This document shows, in pieces, positions 5,376 to 6,918 of a stretch of DNA of 6,918 bases. This DNA is from Phycisphaerales bacterium (lineage in GTDB: Bacteria > Planctomycetota > Phycisphaerae > Phycisphaerales > UBA1924): NCBI GenBank assembly GCA_020054055.1, contig JAGVLZ010000364.1, forward strand, positions 1 to 6,918, read 5' to 3'. The position numbers and the translations under genes are program-made. Position 1 is the stretch's first letter, and every line of letters starts with the position of its first letter. The notes below the pieces were generated by a model. The model was not told the origin of the DNA, searched no databases, and saw only the letters and a list, made by a program, of their open reading frames with translations.

Positions 5376-6677
5376 TCAGCCGGCGAATCGTTCCAGGACC
5401 ATCGCCATTTTCCGAACGCGGTCGCTCCACGATTCGCTTGTGACGTGCTGGGTGCGGAGTCCCTCGGCCCACAGGGGGAATGCAAGGGGGGAGAGTTGAT
5501 CGAGAGTGACGATGATCGCCCGCTGGCCCGCCAGGCGCGTGAGGGCGTCGGTGATGCGGCCGACCTCGAGTTGCTGCTGGAGCACCTCGCGGCGTGCTTG
5601 TTCGAGGAGGCGGTTCCGCGGGTCGAACTCGGTGAAGACATCGAAGAAGAGTTCGCTCGAGGCTTGCACCTGCCGCGTGCTCTTGCCGGCGCCCGGGAAA
5701 CCGGGAACGATCAGCCCGGCGACGCGCGCGATGTCGCGGAACTGCCGACGGGTGAGTTCCGTCGAGTTCAGACAGGAGAGGAGGTCGTGGAGCAGGTGGT
5801 CGAGGGCCAGGATGCGCCGCCACGCCGGCTCGTCCGTCGGGAGCGGCTGGTCGGAGAGGAGTTCGATGCCGTAGTCGTTGCCGGAGACGGTGATCGAGCG
5901 CGGCCTGTCGCGCGTGAGTCGGTGCGCGGCGAGCGCGCCGAGGCCTTCGTGTACGAGCCGCCCCTCAAAGGGGAAAAGGAAGACGTGGAAGCCGTCGTTC
6001 GATTCGAGCGATTCGATCAGCAGTTCGTCGGGCGAGGGGATGTGCGACCAGTGCCGTTGCAGTTCGAGGAGCGGGGCGATGGTCTGCATCTCGGGGGCGT
6101 CGGTCGCGGGATTCGCGAGCATCCGGCGCACGGCGTGCGCGAGTTGGGTGGAAAGTGGCGAACGCCCTCCTTCCCATCGGGGCACCGCGCCTCGAAGGTT
6201 CTTCGCGCGGCGGACGTGCGCGGTCATCTCGCGCACGCGGACGAGTTCGAGGGGCTTTCCGCCCAGGACGAAGCGATCGCCCGGTGCGAGACGGGCGATG
6301 AAGGACTCTTCAATGGTGCCGAGGGCTTTGCCGCTGACGTACTTCACGCGGATGGAGGTGTCGCTGCTGATGGTTCCGATGTTGAGTCGGTGGGCGCGTT
6401 CGATGATGGTGGATGCGCCGACGATGCGCGGGCCTTCGCTTTGGACGCGGGCGAAGCGCGGGTAGGCGACGAGGGAGGGGCCGCCTCGGGTGATGAAGTC
6501 GATGCACCAGTCCCATTCTTCGCGTGTGAGCGTGCGATAGGCGTAGGCGGATCGGATTTCGTCGAACATGGATTCGGACTCGAATCCGCCGCCGAGCGCC
6601 GCGGTGACGAGGTGCTGGACGAGCACGTCCAGCGGCTTCACGATCGGGGCGCGCGCTTCGACGGATCGGGTGGACAT
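5376..6677 (-). CDS. lhr: Ligase-associated DEXH-box helicase (Lhr type), C-terminal half only
   Basis: 433 aa from the ATG at 6677, matching the post-motor half of the ligase-associated Lhr-type DNA helicase (normally ~800+ aa; a 3'-5' repair helicase often encoded beside an ATP-dependent ligase and a nuclease). Family landmarks in order: KPLDVLVQHLVTAALGGGF (14-32), LTREEWDW..FITRGG (50-66), GTIEESFIARLAPGDRF (120-136), ELVRVREMTAHVRRA (144-158), VPRWEGGRSPLS (165-176), FPFEGRLVHEGLGAL (235-249), NDYGIELLS (267-275), GFPGAGKSTRQVQASS (326-341), ARREVLQQQLE (361-371), PLAFPLWAEGLR (397-408). Both RecA-like motor domains are absent. Family-like sequence (EFAAARDA) continues in frame upstream of the ATG to about 6701, then stops matching; an in-frame stop lies at 6759-6761. 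So the ATG is internal and this is a 5'-truncated remnant, not a real gene start. It cannot be an active helicase. The family call is secure. Confidence 0.9.
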   Translation of the reverse strand: MSTRSVEARAPIVKPLDVLVQHLVTAALGGGFESESMFDEIRSAYAYRTLTREEWDWCIDFITRGGPSLVAYPRFARVQSEGPRIVGASTIIERAHRLNIGTISSDTSIRVKYVSGKALGTIEESFIARLAPGDRFVLGGKPLELVRVREMTAHVRRAKNLRGAVPRWEGGRSPLSTQLAHAVRRMLANPATDAPEMQTIAPLLELQRHWSHIPSPDELLIESLESNDGFHVFLFPFEGRLVHEGLGALAAHRLTRDRPRSITVSGNDYGIELLSDQPLPTDEPAWRRILALDHLLHDLLSCLNSTELTRRQFRDIARVAGLIVPGFPGAGKSTRQVQASSELFFDVFTEFDPRNRLLEQARREVLQQQLEVGRITDALTRLAGQRAIIVTLDQLSPLAFPLWAEGLRTQHVTSESWSDRVRKMAMVLERFAG

Positions 6678-6918
6678 CGCGTCGCGGGCAGCGGCGAACT
6701 CGCGGCCATCTGCGACTTGGCGAACGCCATCGGCAAGCTGTCGTCGATACCCATCACCTCACCGGTCGATTTCATTTCCGGCCCCAGAATGATGTCCACG
6801 CCGGGGAACTTGCTGAACGGGAACACGCTCTCCTTGATCGAGAAGTGTTTGGGCACTACCTCGTCTTTCACACCGAGCTCGTCGAGCGTTTTGCCGACCA
6901 TGACCAGAGCCGCGAGGC
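6638..6918 (-). pseudogene. carB: Carbamoyl-phosphate synthase large subunit fragment (CarB), truncated at 3' end
   Basis: The minus-strand frame enters from the right edge and reads LAALVMVGKTLDELGV, then PKHFSIKESVFPFSKFPGVD, LGPEMKSTGEVMGID and AFAKSQMAA, a near-textbook match to CarB at the end of its second ATP-grasp half, about residue 875-945 of the ~1070-residue enzyme. CarB makes carbamoyl phosphate from bicarbonate, glutamine-derived ammonia and ATP for arginine and pyrimidine synthesis. After ~6683-6703 the match ends and the frame reads helicase DNA out of frame to a stop at 6638. The final ~130 residues, the allosteric MGS domain, are missing. The 5' part lies beyond the window. 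Identity of the fragment is secure; whether it is a true pseudogene or an assembly join is open. Confidence 0.88.
6683..6703 (-). other. Junction between CarB and Lhr-type helicase sequences
   Basis: CarB-like sequence is clear down to the codons of SQMAA (to 6701) and may run to SSPLPA (6683). Helicase-like sequence is clear from EFAAARDA (from 6701 downward). The two matches overlap in different frames, so the exact break cannot be fixed by eye. No insertion sequence or terminal repeat is visible at the join. Confidence 0.65.

Noticed and set aside
5679..5702. GFPGAGKS in the helicase fragment, which fits the Walker A pattern GxxxxGK[ST]
   Set aside because: It lies in the C-terminal region of the Lhr-type helicase, where the family has a conserved GFPG..KS.RQ.QASS block outside the ATPase core. 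The real ATP-binding domains are missing from this fragment, so the match is coincidental.
1..6918. CRISPR arrays, tRNA or rRNA genes, transposases
   Set aside because: No regularly spaced repeats, no recognisable tRNA or rRNA sequence, and no transposase or integrase motifs were seen on either strand.

Overview
The window looks like chromosomal DNA from a high-GC planctomycete, most likely of the Phycisphaerae type. The main clue is the 312-aa exported protein, which ends in a 'VPAPG – hydrophobic stretch – RRRRA' tail, the PEP-CTERM-like form common in that group. High GC, strong AAGGAGG ribosome-binding sites and an Lhr-type ligase-associated helicase fit, but none is diagnostic alone. The assignment is inference from sequence.

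Layout, left to right. (1) Bases 1-2135, + strand: a hybrid sensor histidine kinase cut by the left edge, with a periplasmic sensor domain, one transmembrane helix, HisKA, HATPase_c and a C-terminal receiver. (2) Bases 2136-2419: a spacer with two adjacent hairpins and a leader hairpin. (3) Bases 2420-3358, +: a secreted beta-propeller-like protein with a signal peptide and PEP-CTERM-like tail. (4) Bases 3359-3868: a spacer with repeat copy A, a possible terminator, a possible promoter and a very strong ribosome-binding site. (5) Bases 3869-4824, +: a second exported protein with a signal peptide in one frame and the body plus an IPTL-CTERM-like tail in another, so a frameshift lies near 4003-4011. 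(6) Bases 4825-5375: repeat copy B, a dense cluster of inverted repeats, and a possible small minus-strand ORF with a good Shine-Dalgarno. (7) Bases 5376-6677, - strand: the C-terminal half of an Lhr-type ligase-associated DEXH helicase, without its motor domains. (8) Bases ~6690-6918, -: an internal piece of carbamoyl-phosphate synthase large subunit (CarB), joined directly to the helicase piece.

The genes do not form one pathway. The two exported-protein genes are the natural pair: both have signal peptides ending in G|Q, C-terminal sorting tails, strong ribosome-binding sites, and a copy of the same ~138-bp repeat starting 12-16 bp after the stop codon. The strongest anomalies are the CarB/Lhr join (two broken housekeeping genes, either a deletion or a chimeric assembly), the repeat pair whose substitutions keep potential stems paired, the frameshift, and the structured region at 5013-5126.
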